Source of the DNA: Amycolatopsis arida
GTDB lineage: Bacteria; Actinomycetota; Actinomycetes; Mycobacteriales; Pseudonocardiaceae
Length of the DNA stretch: 64,000 bases
NCBI RefSeq assembly: GCF_900115565.1
Contig: NZ_FOWW01000003.1
Coordinates: 682,001 to 746,000, forward strand
Direction: 5' to 3'
The translations under genes were made by a program, and so were the position numbers. The notes below the pieces were generated by a model. It was not told the origin of the DNA, did no database searches, and saw only the letters and a program-made list of their open reading frames with translations. Positions 14,959 to 24,166 of this stretch are shown here, in pieces. Each line of letters starts with the position of its first letter. The stretch's first letter is position 1.

Positions 14959-15996
14959 TCAGCCCACCCCGGCCGTGGGGTACGGGAAGTCCCGCGGTGA
15001 CGCGGCGCCCGGCAGCACCCAGCGGCGCATCCCGGCGTCGCACACCGCGTAGCCCCAGTTGATCAGTCGTTCCTGGACGGTCGGCGGGACGTGGTGCAAC
15101 CGGGTCGGCAGCTCGGCCAGCGCCAGGGTCCGCTCGGCCGGCGCGGGCAGGGCGTCCGGCAGGCCGAAGTCGGCGATGTCCCGGTAGGTGCCCCAGTACG
15201 CGCCGCGGAAGTCCCCGCGGTCGTAGGACGCCAGCAGCGCCCGCTTGCGCAGGCTGCGCACCTGGTTGTCCACCACGTCCACCGCGCGCAGCACGTGCCG
15301 CGGCCAGTCCCGGGGCACCCGGCGCAGCCGCCGGATCCGCCGCCCGCCGTCACTCACCAGCACGGTCGCGCAGCACTCGGTGGCCGGGTCGAGCGCGAGG
15401 TTGTCGAACACGCCGCCGTCGGAGAGCACCACCCCGCGTCCGCCGTGCCGCAGCACCACGGGGGACAGGAACGGCGGGAACGCCGAGGACGCCGCGACGG
15501 CCGTGGCCAGCGACACCACCGGCGGCAGCGGCCCGGAATCCGGATCGCCCATCGCCGCGCCGGAGAACCGCCACAGCGCCCCGGTGCGCAGGTTCGTCGC
15601 GGTGAACACGAACCGCGGCGACTCCGGCAGCTCGGCCAGCATCCGCCGGCCGAACAGGTGCCGGCGCAGCGACGCGGCCACCTCCTCGCCGACGCTGCGC
15701 CACGGCCGCGCCAGGCCGCGCAGCACCGCCCGCGCGTCGATGTTCACCCCGGCCAACGCCCGCACCGGCCGCACCACCCGCTCCTGGAACGCCACCGCCA
15801 CCCCGTGCCGGAACTCCAGGTCGGGCCAGGCGTGGGCGAGCACGCCGGCGGCGATGGCGCCGCTGGACACGCTGGAGATCACCGCCAGCCGGGGCAGCTG
15901 ACCCAGCTCGTTGAGCCGCCACAGCACGCCGGTGTGGAAGAGCATCGCCCGGTAGCCGCCGCCGGAAAGGCACAGCCCGACGCCGCTCCGCTCCAT
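14959..15996 (-). CDS. Patatin-like phospholipase
   Basis: Serine acyl hydrolase with a Ser-Asp dyad. It has 345 residues. The oxyanion segment LSGGGYRAM (10-18), the nucleophile elbow SVSSG (Ser44) and SDGGVFDN (Asp193) are present. The elbow has Ser in place of the first Gly of GxSxG, a variant seen in some patatins. The start is ATG 15996, with GGAGAG close upstream. No signal peptide, so probably cytoplasmic or peripheral. It is convergent with the surface-protein gene and follows the FadR-type regulator gene by 19 bases, so the two may be cotranscribed. Confidence 0.9.
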   Translation of the reverse strand: MERSGVGLCLSGGGYRAMLFHTGVLWRLNELGQLPRLAVISSVSSGAIAAGVLAHAWPDLEFRHGVAVAFQERVVRPVRALAGVNIDARAVLRGLARPWRSVGEEVAASLRRHLFGRRMLAELPESPRFVFTATNLRTGALWRFSGAAMGDPDSGPLPPVVSLATAVAASSAFPPFLSPVVLRHGGRGVVLSDGGVFDNLALDPATECCATVLVSDGGRRIRRLRRVPRDWPRHVLRAVDVVDNQVRSLRKRALLASYDRGDFRGAYWGTYRDIADFGLPDALPAPAERTLALAELPTRLHHVPPTVQERLINWGYAVCDAGMRRWVLPGAASPRDFPYPTAGVG

Positions 15997-16015
15997 CTCT
16001 CCAGGGTAGTGGCGC

Positions 16016-16765
16016 TCAGTGCTGGTCCAGTAACGGTTCGAGCATGGCTCGTCGCTCGGCCGGCACGTACTCGGCGTAGTAGTCGTACAACGCGCGACGG
16101 GCCAGCCGGCAGGCCAGCGGCCCGTCCTGGTCGCGCACCGCGCGCAGGACCTCGGTGTGGTGCGCCAGCGACGCCCGCATCAGCGCGCGGCGGTCGTCGG
16201 CGTGCGCCAGCTTGTCCTCGATCAGCTCCAGCACCACGCCGCGCACCACCTGGCCGCACACCACGATCAGCGAATTCTGGGTGGCCCGCGCCACGGCCTC
16301 GTGGAACGCCACGTCCGCCTCGCTGAAGGCGGTGTAGTCGTCGTCGACGTGCGTGCGCATCGCCGCCAGCGCGATCTCCATCTCGGCGAGCTGCTCGGCC
16401 GTGCGTAGTCGCGCCGCGAGCAGGAACGCCGACCCCTCCAGCTGCATCCGGAACTGCAGCAGCTCGGCCAGCCCGAGGTGCTCGGCGCGGGCCAGCCGGC
16501 GCATCGACTTCTCGAGCGTCGCCGGGGACGGCGGGAGCACCTCCGGGCCGCGCGGGTCGCCGGCCCTCGACCGGATCACCGCGCCGGCCTGCAGCACCCG
16601 TAGTGCCTCGCGCACGGTCGACCGGCTGACCCCGAACTGGGCCATCAGGTCCCGCTCGCTGGGCAACCGCGCGCCGGGGGCCAGCCGCCCGCTCAGCACG
16701 GCCTGCTCGATCTGCTCCACGACGCGCTCGTAGGCGCGTACCGGCGCCACGGGTTCGAACCGCAC
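16016..16765 (-). CDS. GntR-family (FadR subfamily) transcriptional regulator
   Basis: Probable ligand-responsive repressor of the divergent transporter and catabolic operon. It has 249 residues. The winged helix lies at about 10-75 with LPSERDLMAQFGVSRSTVREAL. The C-terminal FCD all-helical domain follows from about 95 to 235, with the metal/ligand residues expected in FSEADVAFHEAVARA and HHTEVLRAV. Divergent placement and a perfect FadR-type operator in the shared gap support autoregulation and control of the transporter. Confidence 0.92.
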   Translation of the reverse strand: MRFEPVAPVRAYERVVEQIEQAVLSGRLAPGARLPSERDLMAQFGVSRSTVREALRVLQAGAVIRSRAGDPRGPEVLPPSPATLEKSMRRLARAEHLGLAELLQFRMQLEGSAFLLAARLRTAEQLAEMEIALAAMRTHVDDDYTAFSEADVAFHEAVARATQNSLIVVCGQVVRGVVLELIEDKLAHADDRRALMRASLAHHTEVLRAVRDQDGPLACRLARRALYDYYAEYVPAERRAMLEPLLDQH

Positions 16766-16827
16766 CGGATCCGCCTCCCTCGCCGATACCCCTTGACCTA
16801 CATCACGCCGGGTGCAAACCTAGGCCA

Positions 16828-16840
16828 CTGGTCCGACCAG
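16828..16840. promoter_or_regulatory. FadR-type operator CTGGTCCGACCAG
   Basis: A perfect 13-bp palindrome lies in the 95-base gap between the regulator and the transporter gene. It contains TGGTNNNACCA, the consensus half-sites of FadR-subfamily GntR proteins. It sits 20 bases upstream of the substrate-binding protein start, where a bound repressor would block transcription. Confidence 0.75.
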
Positions 16841-16860
16841 CATACTAACCTGGGGTGCCT

Positions 16861-18372
16861 ATGCGCGGCCGACTGCGGCGAACAACCCTCGCGCTGGTCC
16901 TTGCCATGTCGGCCGGGCTCACCGGAACGGCGTGCACGGCGGGGTCGACCGCCGCCGTGGGTGGCGGCGAGGACACCCTCGCGGTCGGGTTCACCGCCGA
17001 GCCGCAGAACCTCGACTTCACCACCACCGACGGCGCCGCCATCCCGCAGGCGCTGCTCTACAACGTCTACGAGGGCCTGGTGAAGCTCGACGCGAACGCC
17101 GAGATCGTTCCACTGCTGGCCGAGTCCTGGACGGTCAACGCCGACCGCACGGTGTACGACTTCCAGCTGCGGGAGGGCGTCCGGTTCGGCAACGGCGCTC
17201 CGTTCACCGCCGAGGACGTGAAGTTCTCCGTCGAGCGGGTGAAGTCCGAGTGGACGGTGTCGCTGAAGTCCAAAATGGACGTCGTGGACCACGTCGAGGT
17301 GGTCGGCCCCACGCACGCCAGGGTGGTGCTGAGCAGGCCCAGCAACGCCTGGCTGTTCGACATGGCCGGCAGGGTGGGCGCCATGTTCAGCCCCACCGGC
17401 GTGGCCGACCTCGCCAACTCGCCGGTCGGGACCGGACCCTACGAGGTGGCGCAGCGGCGGCGCGGCGACTCGATCGTGCTGCGCGCCAACCCGGACTACT
17501 GGGGCAGGGCGCCGGAGTACCGGACGGTGGTCCTGAAGTACTACAAGGACCCCACCGCGATGAGCAATGCCCTGCTGAGCAACGGCATCGACGTGATCTC
17601 CTCGATCACCGCGCCGGACGCGATCCCCCAGTTCGAGCGGGACACCCGGTTCACCGTGCTGCAGGGCACCACGAACGGTGAGGTCGTGCTCGCCTACAAC
17701 AACGCCCGCCCGCCGCTGGACGACGTGCGGGTGCGCCGCGCGCTCACCCTCGCCGTGAACCGGGAGGCGCTGCTGACCACCGCGTGGGCCGGGCGCGGCA
17801 CGTTGATCGGCAGCATGGTCCCGCCCACCGACCCGTGGTACGAGGACCTCTCCGGGCACTACCCGTACGACCCTGGCCGGGCGCGGGCGTTGCTCGCCGA
17901 GGCCGGTCAGCCGACCCCGACGCTGCGGTTGCGCGTCCCGAACCTGCCGTACGCCGTGTCGGCGGCCCAGGTGGTGGCCTCCGAGCTGGGCAAGGTGGGG
18001 GTGACCGTGGCGATCGAGCCGCTGGACTTCCCGGCCGTGTGGCTGCAGCAGGTGTTCACCGACCACGACTACGACCTGTCGATCATCCAGCACGTCGAGG
18101 CGCGGGACATCACGACGTTCGGCCGGCCGAGCTACTACTGGGGCTACGACAACCCGCGGGTGCGCGACCTGCTCGCCGCGGCCGACACCGGGACCAGGCG
18201 GGAGCAGGTCGCGGCGATGCGGGAGGTGGCCAGGACGATCACCGAGGACGCCGCGGCCAACTGGCTGTTCCTGTTCCCGAACGTGGTGGCGGCGAAGAAG
18301 AAGGTCACCGGGCTGACCCCGAACCAGGTGAGCGAGTCGTTCGACCTGACCGGGCTGGGGCGCGCCCGATGA
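16861..18372 (+). CDS. ABC transporter substrate-binding lipoprotein, family 5 (peptide/nickel type)
   Basis: Captures an extracellular solute, typically a peptide or other polar organic compound, for the adjacent permeases. It has 503 residues from ATG 16861; a GTG at 16855 is possible, but GGGG at 16852-16855 suits the ATG. The signal peptide ends in a lipobox with Cys25 (GTAC). The family-5 body contains EGLVKLDANAEIVPLLAESW and FTAEDVKFSVERV. First gene of the operon. Confidence 0.93.
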   Translation: MRGRLRRTTLALVLAMSAGLTGTACTAGSTAAVGGGEDTLAVGFTAEPQNLDFTTTDGAAIPQALLYNVYEGLVKLDANAEIVPLLAESWTVNADRTVYDFQLREGVRFGNGAPFTAEDVKFSVERVKSEWTVSLKSKMDVVDHVEVVGPTHARVVLSRPSNAWLFDMAGRVGAMFSPTGVADLANSPVGTGPYEVAQRRRGDSIVLRANPDYWGRAPEYRTVVLKYYKDPTAMSNALLSNGIDVISSITAPDAIPQFERDTRFTVLQGTTNGEVVLAYNNARPPLDDVRVRRALTLAVNREALLTTAWAGRGTLIGSMVPPTDPWYEDLSGHYPYDPGRARALLAEAGQPTPTLRLRVPNLPYAVSAAQVVASELGKVGVTVAIEPLDFPAVWLQQVFTDHDYDLSIIQHVEARDITTFGRPSYYWGYDNPRVRDLLAAADTGTRREQVAAMREVARTITEDAAANWLFLFPNVVAAKKKVTGLTPNQVSESFDLTGLGRAR

Positions 18373-18484
18373 GGCCCGCCGACGTACTCCGCACCGAGGA
18401 GGCGGCGGCGGGCACCGCCGACGTACGTCCTTCCGCGACGGCGGTAGGCATCACCCCGCACGGACTCCCTGCCGGGGAGGCGGC

Positions 18485-19429
18485 ATGGCGGTAGCGATCG
18501 TTCGGCGCGCGGCGATCTTCGTGGCCAGCGTGCTGGTCGCCTCGGTGCTGGTGTTCCTGTTCATGGCGGTGCTGCCCGGCGACCCCGCGCAGGTGGCGTT
18601 GGGCGTGAACGCGACCCCGGAGCTGGTCGAGCGGACCCGGCAGGAGTTCGGCATCGACCGGCCGCTGGTCACCCAGTACCTGGACTGGATGGGCAACGTG
18701 CTCGGTGGCGACTTCGGCCGCTCGTACGTGACCAGGGAGGCCATCGGGCCGCAGCTGGTCGACCGGCTCGGGGTGACGCTGTGGTTGGTCGGCGCCGGGA
18801 TGCTGGTCGCGGTGCTGGTCGCCGTGCCGCTCGGCACGCTCGCCGCGGTGCGCCACCGCCGGGTCAGCGGCGCCGTGATCTCCGGCGCCAGCCAGCTCGG
18901 CGTCGCGGTGCCGGCGTTCCTGGCCGGGATCGTCCTGGTGCAGGTCTTCGCGGTGCGGCTGGGCTGGCTGCCGTCCGGCGGGTGGACCCCGCCGGTGGTG
19001 GACCCGGTGGAGTGGCTGCGCGGGCTGGCGCTGCCGGCGCTGTCGCTCGGGCTGGTGCAGGGCGCGGTGCTGACCCGCTACGTTCGTTCCGCGGTGCTCG
19101 ACGTGCGGCGCGAGGACTACCTGCGTACCGCGCGGGCCAAGGGGTTGCGACCGCTGCCGGCGTTGCTGCGGCACGGGCTGCGCAACGCCGCGGTGCCGGT
19201 GGTCACCGTGCTCGGGCTGCAGCTGGCGACGCTGCTCGTCGGCGCGGTCGTGGTGGAGCGGGTGTTCGTGCTGCCGGGGCTGGGCAGCATGCTGCTCGAC
19301 TCCGTCGCCGCCCGCGACCTGCTCGCCGTGCAGAGCATCGTGCTGGTGCTGGTGGTCGGCGTGCTGCTGGTGAACTTCCTGGTCGACGTGGCGTACGCGG
19401 TGCTCGACCCTCGGCTGCGGAGGTCCTGA
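18485..19429 (+). CDS. ABC transporter permease, DppB type
   Basis: Membrane subunit of the peptide-type importer, 314 residues. About six membrane spans; the N-terminal FMAVLPGDPAQVALG is typical of DppB/OppB. The EAA loop is near 205-225 (DYLRTARAKGLRPLPALLRH). The 112-base gap upstream holds a direct repeat GCCGACGTAC but no gene. It ends one base before the next permease start. Confidence 0.93.
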   Translation: MAVAIVRRAAIFVASVLVASVLVFLFMAVLPGDPAQVALGVNATPELVERTRQEFGIDRPLVTQYLDWMGNVLGGDFGRSYVTREAIGPQLVDRLGVTLWLVGAGMLVAVLVAVPLGTLAAVRHRRVSGAVISGASQLGVAVPAFLAGIVLVQVFAVRLGWLPSGGWTPPVVDPVEWLRGLALPALSLGLVQGAVLTRYVRSAVLDVRREDYLRTARAKGLRPLPALLRHGLRNAAVPVVTVLGLQLATLLVGAVVVERVFVLPGLGSMLLDSVAARDLLAVQSIVLVLVVGVLLVNFLVDVAYAVLDPRLRRS

Positions 19430-19430
19430 G

Positions 19431-20282
19431 ATGGCCACCCTCACCCCCGTTCGCGGGCGCACCCGGTCGACGTCCTCGGCGAGTCTGGTCGTCGGCGCGG
19501 TGCTGGTCGGCTTGGTGGTGCTGGCCGCGCTGGTGTCGTTCGTCTGGACGCCGCACGACCCGTTGCTGGTCGACGCCAGCGTGCGGCTGCTCGGCCCGAC
19601 CGGCGAGCACGTGCTCGGTACCGACAAGTTCGGCCGCGACCTCGCCAGCCAACTCATGGTGGGTGCGCGGACCACGCTGTACGTCGGCATCGTCGCGGTC
19701 GGCATCGCGGCGCTGGTCGGCACCCCGCTCGGCATCCTCGCCGGCATGGTCGGCGGCTGGCCGGGCGAGCTGGTGATGCGGGCCAACGACCTCGTGCTCG
19801 CGTTCCCCGCGCTGCTGCTGGCGATCATGTTCGGCGCGGTGTACGGCGCGAGCACGCTCACCGCGATGGTCGCCATCGGGATCGCGACCGTGCCGGCGTT
19901 CGCCCGGATCGCCCGGTCCGGCACGATGCAGGTGATGAGCACCGAGTACGTGCTCGCCGCGCGGGCCGCCGGCCGGTCCCGCCCGCACATCGCGGTGCGG
20001 CACGTCCTGCCGAACATCGCCGGGCTGGTGATCGTGCAGTCGTCGGTGTCGTTCGCGATCGCCGTGCTGGCCGAGGCGGCGCTGTCGTTCCTCGGCTTCG
20101 GCACCAGCCCGCCCACACCGTCGTGGGGCCGGATGCTGCAGGAGTCGCAGGAGCTGCTGGCCGTGGACGCCCGGCTCGCGCTGGTGCCCGGCGCCGCGAT
20201 CGCGATCGCCGTGCTGGGGTTCAACCTCCTCGGCGACGGGTTGCGCGACCGGTTCGACCCTCGACTGGAGGCCCGCCGATGA
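19431..20282 (+). CDS. ABC transporter permease, DppC type
   Basis: Second membrane subunit, 283 residues. The periplasmic-side segment HVLGTDKFGRDLASQLMVGA is the DppC/OppC signature, and the EAA loop reads EYVLAARAAGRSRPHIAVRH. The stop overlaps the start of the first ATPase gene (ATGA at 20279-20282). Confidence 0.93.
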   Translation: MATLTPVRGRTRSTSSASLVVGAVLVGLVVLAALVSFVWTPHDPLLVDASVRLLGPTGEHVLGTDKFGRDLASQLMVGARTTLYVGIVAVGIAALVGTPLGILAGMVGGWPGELVMRANDLVLAFPALLLAIMFGAVYGASTLTAMVAIGIATVPAFARIARSGTMQVMSTEYVLAARAAGRSRPHIAVRHVLPNIAGLVIVQSSVSFAIAVLAEAALSFLGFGTSPPTPSWGRMLQESQELLAVDARLALVPGAAIAIAVLGFNLLGDGLRDRFDPRLEARR

Positions 20283-21064
20283 CCACGCCCGTGCTGGAGG
20301 CGCGCGGCCTGGACGTGTCCGTCGGGGACACCCGGCTGGTGCGCGACGTCGACCTCACGGTTGGTCCCGGCGAGCGGGTCGGGTTGATCGGCGAGTCCGG
20401 GTCGGGCAAGTCGCTCACCGCGGCGGCGGTCATGGGACTGCTGCCGGAGGAGCTCACCGCCACCGGTTCGGTCACCCTCGCCGGCGAGGAACTGGTCGGT
20501 GCCGCCGAGGCCCGGCTGTCCCGGCTGCGCGGGAGGAAGATGGGCATGGTGTTCCAGGAGCCGATGACCGCGCTCAACCCGGCGATGCGGGTGGGCCGGC
20601 AGGTCGCCGAGGTGATGCTGCTGCACGGCACCCGGCCGAACCGCCGGGCGGCGTGGCGGGCCGCGGTCGACCTGCTCGACTCGGTCCGGCTGCCCGACCC
20701 GGAGCGCACCGCGCGGGCCTACCCGCACCAGCTCTCCGGCGGCCAGCGGCAGCGGGTGCTGCTCGCCATCGCGCTGGCCAACGACCCCGCGCTGCTGATC
20801 TGTGACGAGCCGACCACCGCGCTGGACGTCACCGTGCAGGCGCGGATCCTGGAACTCATCCTCGCGGCCACCCGCGAGCGGGGCACCGCGCTGCTGTTCA
20901 TCACGCACGACCTCGCCGTGGTCGCCACCGTGTGCGAGCGGGTGCTGGTGATGTACGAGGGCCGCATCGTCGAGTCCGGCCCCACCCGGCGGGTGCTCGG
21001 CGCGCCGGAGCACGAGTACACCCGGCGGCTGCTGGCCGCGTCCGACCTGGAGGTGAGCGCGTGA
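20279..21064 (+). CDS. ABC transporter ATP-binding protein, DppD type
   Basis: Cytoplasmic ATPase subunit of 261 residues. Walker A GESGSGKS, Q-loop FQEPMTALNP, signature LSGGQRQR, Walker B LLICDEPTTALD and the His switch THD are all present. The ATG overlaps the upstream stop by 4 bases. It lacks the C-terminal oligopeptide-transporter extension found in longer homologues (about 320 residues), so it is on the short side. Confidence 0.93.
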   Translation: MTTPVLEARGLDVSVGDTRLVRDVDLTVGPGERVGLIGESGSGKSLTAAAVMGLLPEELTATGSVTLAGEELVGAAEARLSRLRGRKMGMVFQEPMTALNPAMRVGRQVAEVMLLHGTRPNRRAAWRAAVDLLDSVRLPDPERTARAYPHQLSGGQRQRVLLAIALANDPALLICDEPTTALDVTVQARILELILAATRERGTALLFITHDLAVVATVCERVLVMYEGRIVESGPTRRVLGAPEHEYTRRLLAASDLEVSA

Positions 21065-21852
21065 TCGAGGTGCGCGACCTGTGGCGGACCTACCGGCGGC
21101 CCCGCACGTCGCTGCGCGGGCCACGACCGGAGGTGGTGGCGCTGCGCGGGGTGTCGTTCGACGTCGCCAGGGGGCAGCGGCTGGGCATCGTCGGCGAGTC
21201 CGGGTCCGGCAAGTCCACCCTGGTCCGGCTGCTGGCCGCGCTCGACCGGCCGACCTCCGGCACGATCTCGTTCGAGGGGCGGCGGATCGACCACCTGCCC
21301 GAGCGCCGGCTCGGCTTCCTGCGCGAGCGACTGCAGATCGTCTTCCAGGACCCGATGGGCTCGCTCGACCCGCGAATGAGGGTGCGGGACATCGTCGCCG
21401 AGCCGCTGGGCCGCGCGCCGGACCGGCGGGAGCGGGTGCGCGAGCTGCTCGACGCGGTGGGCCTGCCCGCCGACGCCGGCGACCGCTACCCGCACCAGTT
21501 CTCCGGCGGGCAGCGGCAGCGGATCTCGATCGCCCGCGCGCTCGCGCCCCGGCCCGACGTGCTCATCGCCGACGAGGCGGTCAGCGCGCTCGACGTGCTG
21601 GTCCGCGCGCAGATCCTCGACCTGCTGGCCGAGCTGGTGGACAGGTTCGCGCTCACCCTGCTGTTCGTCTCGCACGACCTGGCCGTGGTGCGGCACGTCT
21701 GCGACACCGCGGCCGTGCTGCGCCGCGGCGAGATCGTCGAGCTCGGTCCGGTCGACCGGGTCTACGACGCGCCGGAGCACCCCTACACCCGCGAGCTGAT
21801 CGCGGCCGCCCCGAGCCTGCGCCGGGCGCTGGCCGTACCGGAGGAAGCCTGA
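21061..21852 (+). CDS. ABC transporter ATP-binding protein, DppF type
   Basis: Second ATPase subunit, 263 residues, with Walker A GESGSGKST, FQDPMGSLDP, FSGGQRQR, Walker B VLIADEAVSALD and SHD. The GTG start overlaps the previous stop by 4 bases (GTGA). Walker B carries EAVSALD, normal for the DppF partner. It completes a full importer of one binding protein, two permeases and two ATPases. Confidence 0.93.
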   Translation: MIEVRDLWRTYRRPRTSLRGPRPEVVALRGVSFDVARGQRLGIVGESGSGKSTLVRLLAALDRPTSGTISFEGRRIDHLPERRLGFLRERLQIVFQDPMGSLDPRMRVRDIVAEPLGRAPDRRERVRELLDAVGLPADAGDRYPHQFSGGQRQRISIARALAPRPDVLIADEAVSALDVLVRAQILDLLAELVDRFALTLLFVSHDLAVVRHVCDTAAVLRRGEIVELGPVDRVYDAPEHPYTRELIAAAPSLRRALAVPEEA

Positions 21853-21854
21853 GC

Positions 21855-23297
21855 ATGTTCGACCCGCCCTATCCGGCCGGCCTGCCCGTCGGGCCCGGCT
21901 GGCTGCCGGCCGAGCGCACCGAGCCGGTGCTGTTCCCATACGACGGCGGCGTCGTCGCGCCCGCCCCGGTGGGCACGGCCGAGCAGGCCACCGCGGCCGT
22001 GGACGCGGCGGTGGCGGTTCGCTCACGGGTCGCCGCGCTGCCGTCCCGGGTGCGCAGGGCCGTGCTGACCGGCGTGCGGGAGGCACTCGCCGAGCGGCGG
22101 GAGGAGCTCGAGCACCTGCTCGTGCTGGAGACCGGCAAGCCGCTCGCCGACTGTCGGGTCGAGGTGGCCCGCACGCTGGTGACCTGGGAGGCGGCCGCCG
22201 AGGAGGTCGCCCGGCCGCACGGCGAGACCGTGCCGCTGGACCTGCTGCCCGCCGGCGACGGGCTGCTCGGGTTCTGGACCCGGCGGCCGATCGGCGTCGT
22301 CGTGGGGATCGCGGGGTTCAACTATCCGCTGCTGCTGGCCTCGCACAAGATCGCACCGGCGGTCGCCGCGGGCTGCCCGGTGGTGTGCAAGCCGGCACCG
22401 GCGACACCGCTGGCGACGCTGTGGCTGGTGCACCTGCTGCGGCTGTGCGCCGCCGAGGCCCACGCCCCCGCGGCGATGGTGCAGCTGGTCACCGGCGACG
22501 CGGACGTGGGCGCCGCGCTGGTCACCGACCCGAGGGTGGGCGCGGTGTCGTTCACCGGGTCGGCCGCCGTGGGGCACCGCATCGCCCGCGACGCCGCGCC
22601 GCGCCGGACGTTGCTGGAGCTGGGGTCCAACGCCGCGCTGGTCGTCGCCCCCGACGCCGACCTGGACGCCGCGGTGGACGCCGTGCTGCGCGGCGGGTTC
22701 TACGCCTCGGGGCAGGCGTGCATCTCGGTGCAGCGGGTGCTGGTCGTCGAGGAGGTCGCCGCCGCGTTCACCGAGCGGCTGCTGGCCCGGCTGGGCGAGG
22801 TCACCGTCGGCGACCCGCGCGACCCCGGCACTCGGGTGTCGGCGCTGATCGACCGGCGGGCCACCGAGCGGGTGCTGGCGTGGGTCGAGGCCGCGGTCGC
22901 GGCCGGCGCGCGGATGCTCGGCGGTGGGGGCACCGAGGGCACGGTGGTGCGGCCGACGGTGCTCGCCGACGTGCCGGACGGCACGCCGTGCTGGGAAGAG
23001 GAGGTGTTCGGCCCGGTCGTGTGCCTGCGCACCGTGTCCGATGTGGACACCGCCTTCGAGCAGGTCAACGCGTCCAGGTACGGGCTGCACGCGAGCGTGT
23101 TCACTGGCTCGCTGCGGACCGCGCTGCACGCCGTGGACCGGCTGGAGGTCGGCGGCGTCGTGGTGAACGAGGTGCCGGGATTCCGGTCGGACACCATGCC
23201 CTACGGCGGGGTGAAGGACTCCGGCATCGGCAGGGAGGGCCCGCGGTTCGCCATCGAGGAGCTGACCGTGACGCGGATGGCGGTGATCCGGCCGTGA
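21855..23297 (+). CDS. Aldehyde dehydrogenase family protein
   Basis: NAD(P)-dependent oxidation of an aldehyde to an acid. It has 480 residues, the usual length. Landmarks: GIAGFNYPLLL (active-site Asn), VVCKPAPATPL (cofactor Lys), FTGSAAVGHRIA, LELGSNAAL with the general-base Glu, and GQACISVQRV with Cys289 as the nucleophile. ATG 21855 is 2 bases after the ATPase stop, so it belongs to the same operon as the transporter. Its stop codon begins the intercistronic repeat at 23295. Confidence 0.92.
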   Translation: MFDPPYPAGLPVGPGWLPAERTEPVLFPYDGGVVAPAPVGTAEQATAAVDAAVAVRSRVAALPSRVRRAVLTGVREALAERREELEHLLVLETGKPLADCRVEVARTLVTWEAAAEEVARPHGETVPLDLLPAGDGLLGFWTRRPIGVVVGIAGFNYPLLLASHKIAPAVAAGCPVVCKPAPATPLATLWLVHLLRLCAAEAHAPAAMVQLVTGDADVGAALVTDPRVGAVSFTGSAAVGHRIARDAAPRRTLLELGSNAALVVAPDADLDAAVDAVLRGGFYASGQACISVQRVLVVEEVAAAFTERLLARLGEVTVGDPRDPGTRVSALIDRRATERVLAWVEAAVAAGARMLGGGGTEGTVVRPTVLADVPDGTPCWEEEVFGPVVCLRTVSDVDTAFEQVNASRYGLHASVFTGSLRTALHAVDRLEVGGVVVNEVPGFRSDTMPYGGVKDSGIGREGPRFAIEELTVTRMAVIRP

Positions 23298-23372
23298 GCG
23301 GAGCTTGCGGAGCGAACCATCCAACACAGCAGCCTTGGCGAACGCCGCCGACGAGCGCCAGCGAGGAGGGGG
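23295..23372 (+). repeat. Intercistronic cassette, copy 1 (stop codon to ribosome binding site)
   Basis: It starts at the TGA stop of the aldehyde dehydrogenase gene and ends in the ribosome binding site of the SDR gene. Blocks shared with 56971-57061 (minus strand) are TGAGCGRAGCTNGCG, GAGCGAACC, GGCGAACGCCGC, GACGAGYGCCA and CGAGGAGGGG. GGCGAACGCC is itself a small dyad. A diverged third copy is at 31362-31440. Confidence 0.8.
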
Positions 23373-23373
23373 T

Positions 23374-24150
23374 GTGAGCGGATACGCGGACCTGTTCCGG
23401 TTGGAAGGCCGGCGGGCCGTGGTGCTCGGGGCCGGCAGCGGCATCGGGCGGGAGTCGGCGCTGGCGCTGGCCGCGCACGGCGCCGCCGTGGTGTGCGCGG
23501 ACCGGGACCTCGGCGCGGCGGAGCGGACCGCGGAGCTGACCGGGTCGGGGGCCGAGGCGTACGGGGTCGACCTGCTGGACACCGCGGCCGTCGAGCGGGC
23601 CGCGGCCGAGCTGGGCGAGGTGGACGTCCTCGTGCTGACCGCGGCGACCAACGTGCGCAAGCGGTTGCTGGACTACGACAGGGCCGAGTTCGACCGGGTG
23701 GTGTCGCTCAACCTCGGCGCGACGTTCGACGTCGTGCGGGCCTTCGGCGCGCCGATGGTGGCCCGCGGCGGTGGCTCGATCATCGCGTTCTCGTCGATCC
23801 GGGCGACCACGGTCGAGCCGGGGCAGGGCGTGTACGCGGCGACGAAGGCCGGGCTGGTGCAGCTGCTGCGCACGGCCGCCGCGGAGTTCGGCCCGGCGGG
23901 GGTGCGGGTCAACGCGATCGCGCCCGGCGTGGTGGAGACGCCGCTGACCGCGCAGATCAAGGCGGACCCGGAGTGGTACCGGGCGTACGCGAGCAAGAGC
24001 GCGCTCGGCCGGTGGGCGCGGGCCGAGGAGCTGGCCGGCGCGGTGGTGTACCTGGCGTCGGACGCGGCGAGTTTCGTCACCGGCGCGGTGCTCGCCGTGG
24101 ACGGTGGCTGGACCGCGATCGACGGCCGGTACGACCCGCCGGCGTCGTAG
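23374..24150 (+). CDS. Short-chain dehydrogenase/reductase
   Basis: NAD(P)-dependent oxidoreductase, 258 residues. Rossmann motif LGAGSGIGRESAL near 15-27, the LTAATN loop replacing NNAG, SSIRATTVEPGQGVYAATKAG with catalytic Ser, Tyr and Lys, and VNAIAPGVVETPL. The start is GTG 23374, with GAGGAGGGGG supplied by the repeat cassette. A start at 23305 would translate the repeat and is unlikely. It is the seventh gene of the transporter operon. Confidence 0.92.
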   Translation: MSGYADLFRLEGRRAVVLGAGSGIGRESALALAAHGAAVVCADRDLGAAERTAELTGSGAEAYGVDLLDTAAVERAAAELGEVDVLVLTAATNVRKRLLDYDRAEFDRVVSLNLGATFDVVRAFGAPMVARGGGSIIAFSSIRATTVEPGQGVYAATKAGLVQLLRTAAAEFGPAGVRVNAIAPGVVETPLTAQIKADPEWYRAYASKSALGRWARAEELAGAVVYLASDAASFVTGAVLAVDGGWTAIDGRYDPPAS

Positions 24151-24166
24151 TTGGTTGGGAGGGAGC

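Noticed and set aside
18305-21124. 939-codon minus-strand open frame across the transporter genes
   Set aside because: Antisense shadow; low-complexity Arg/His/Pro translation, no domain, and the plus strand encodes complete ABC transporter proteins.
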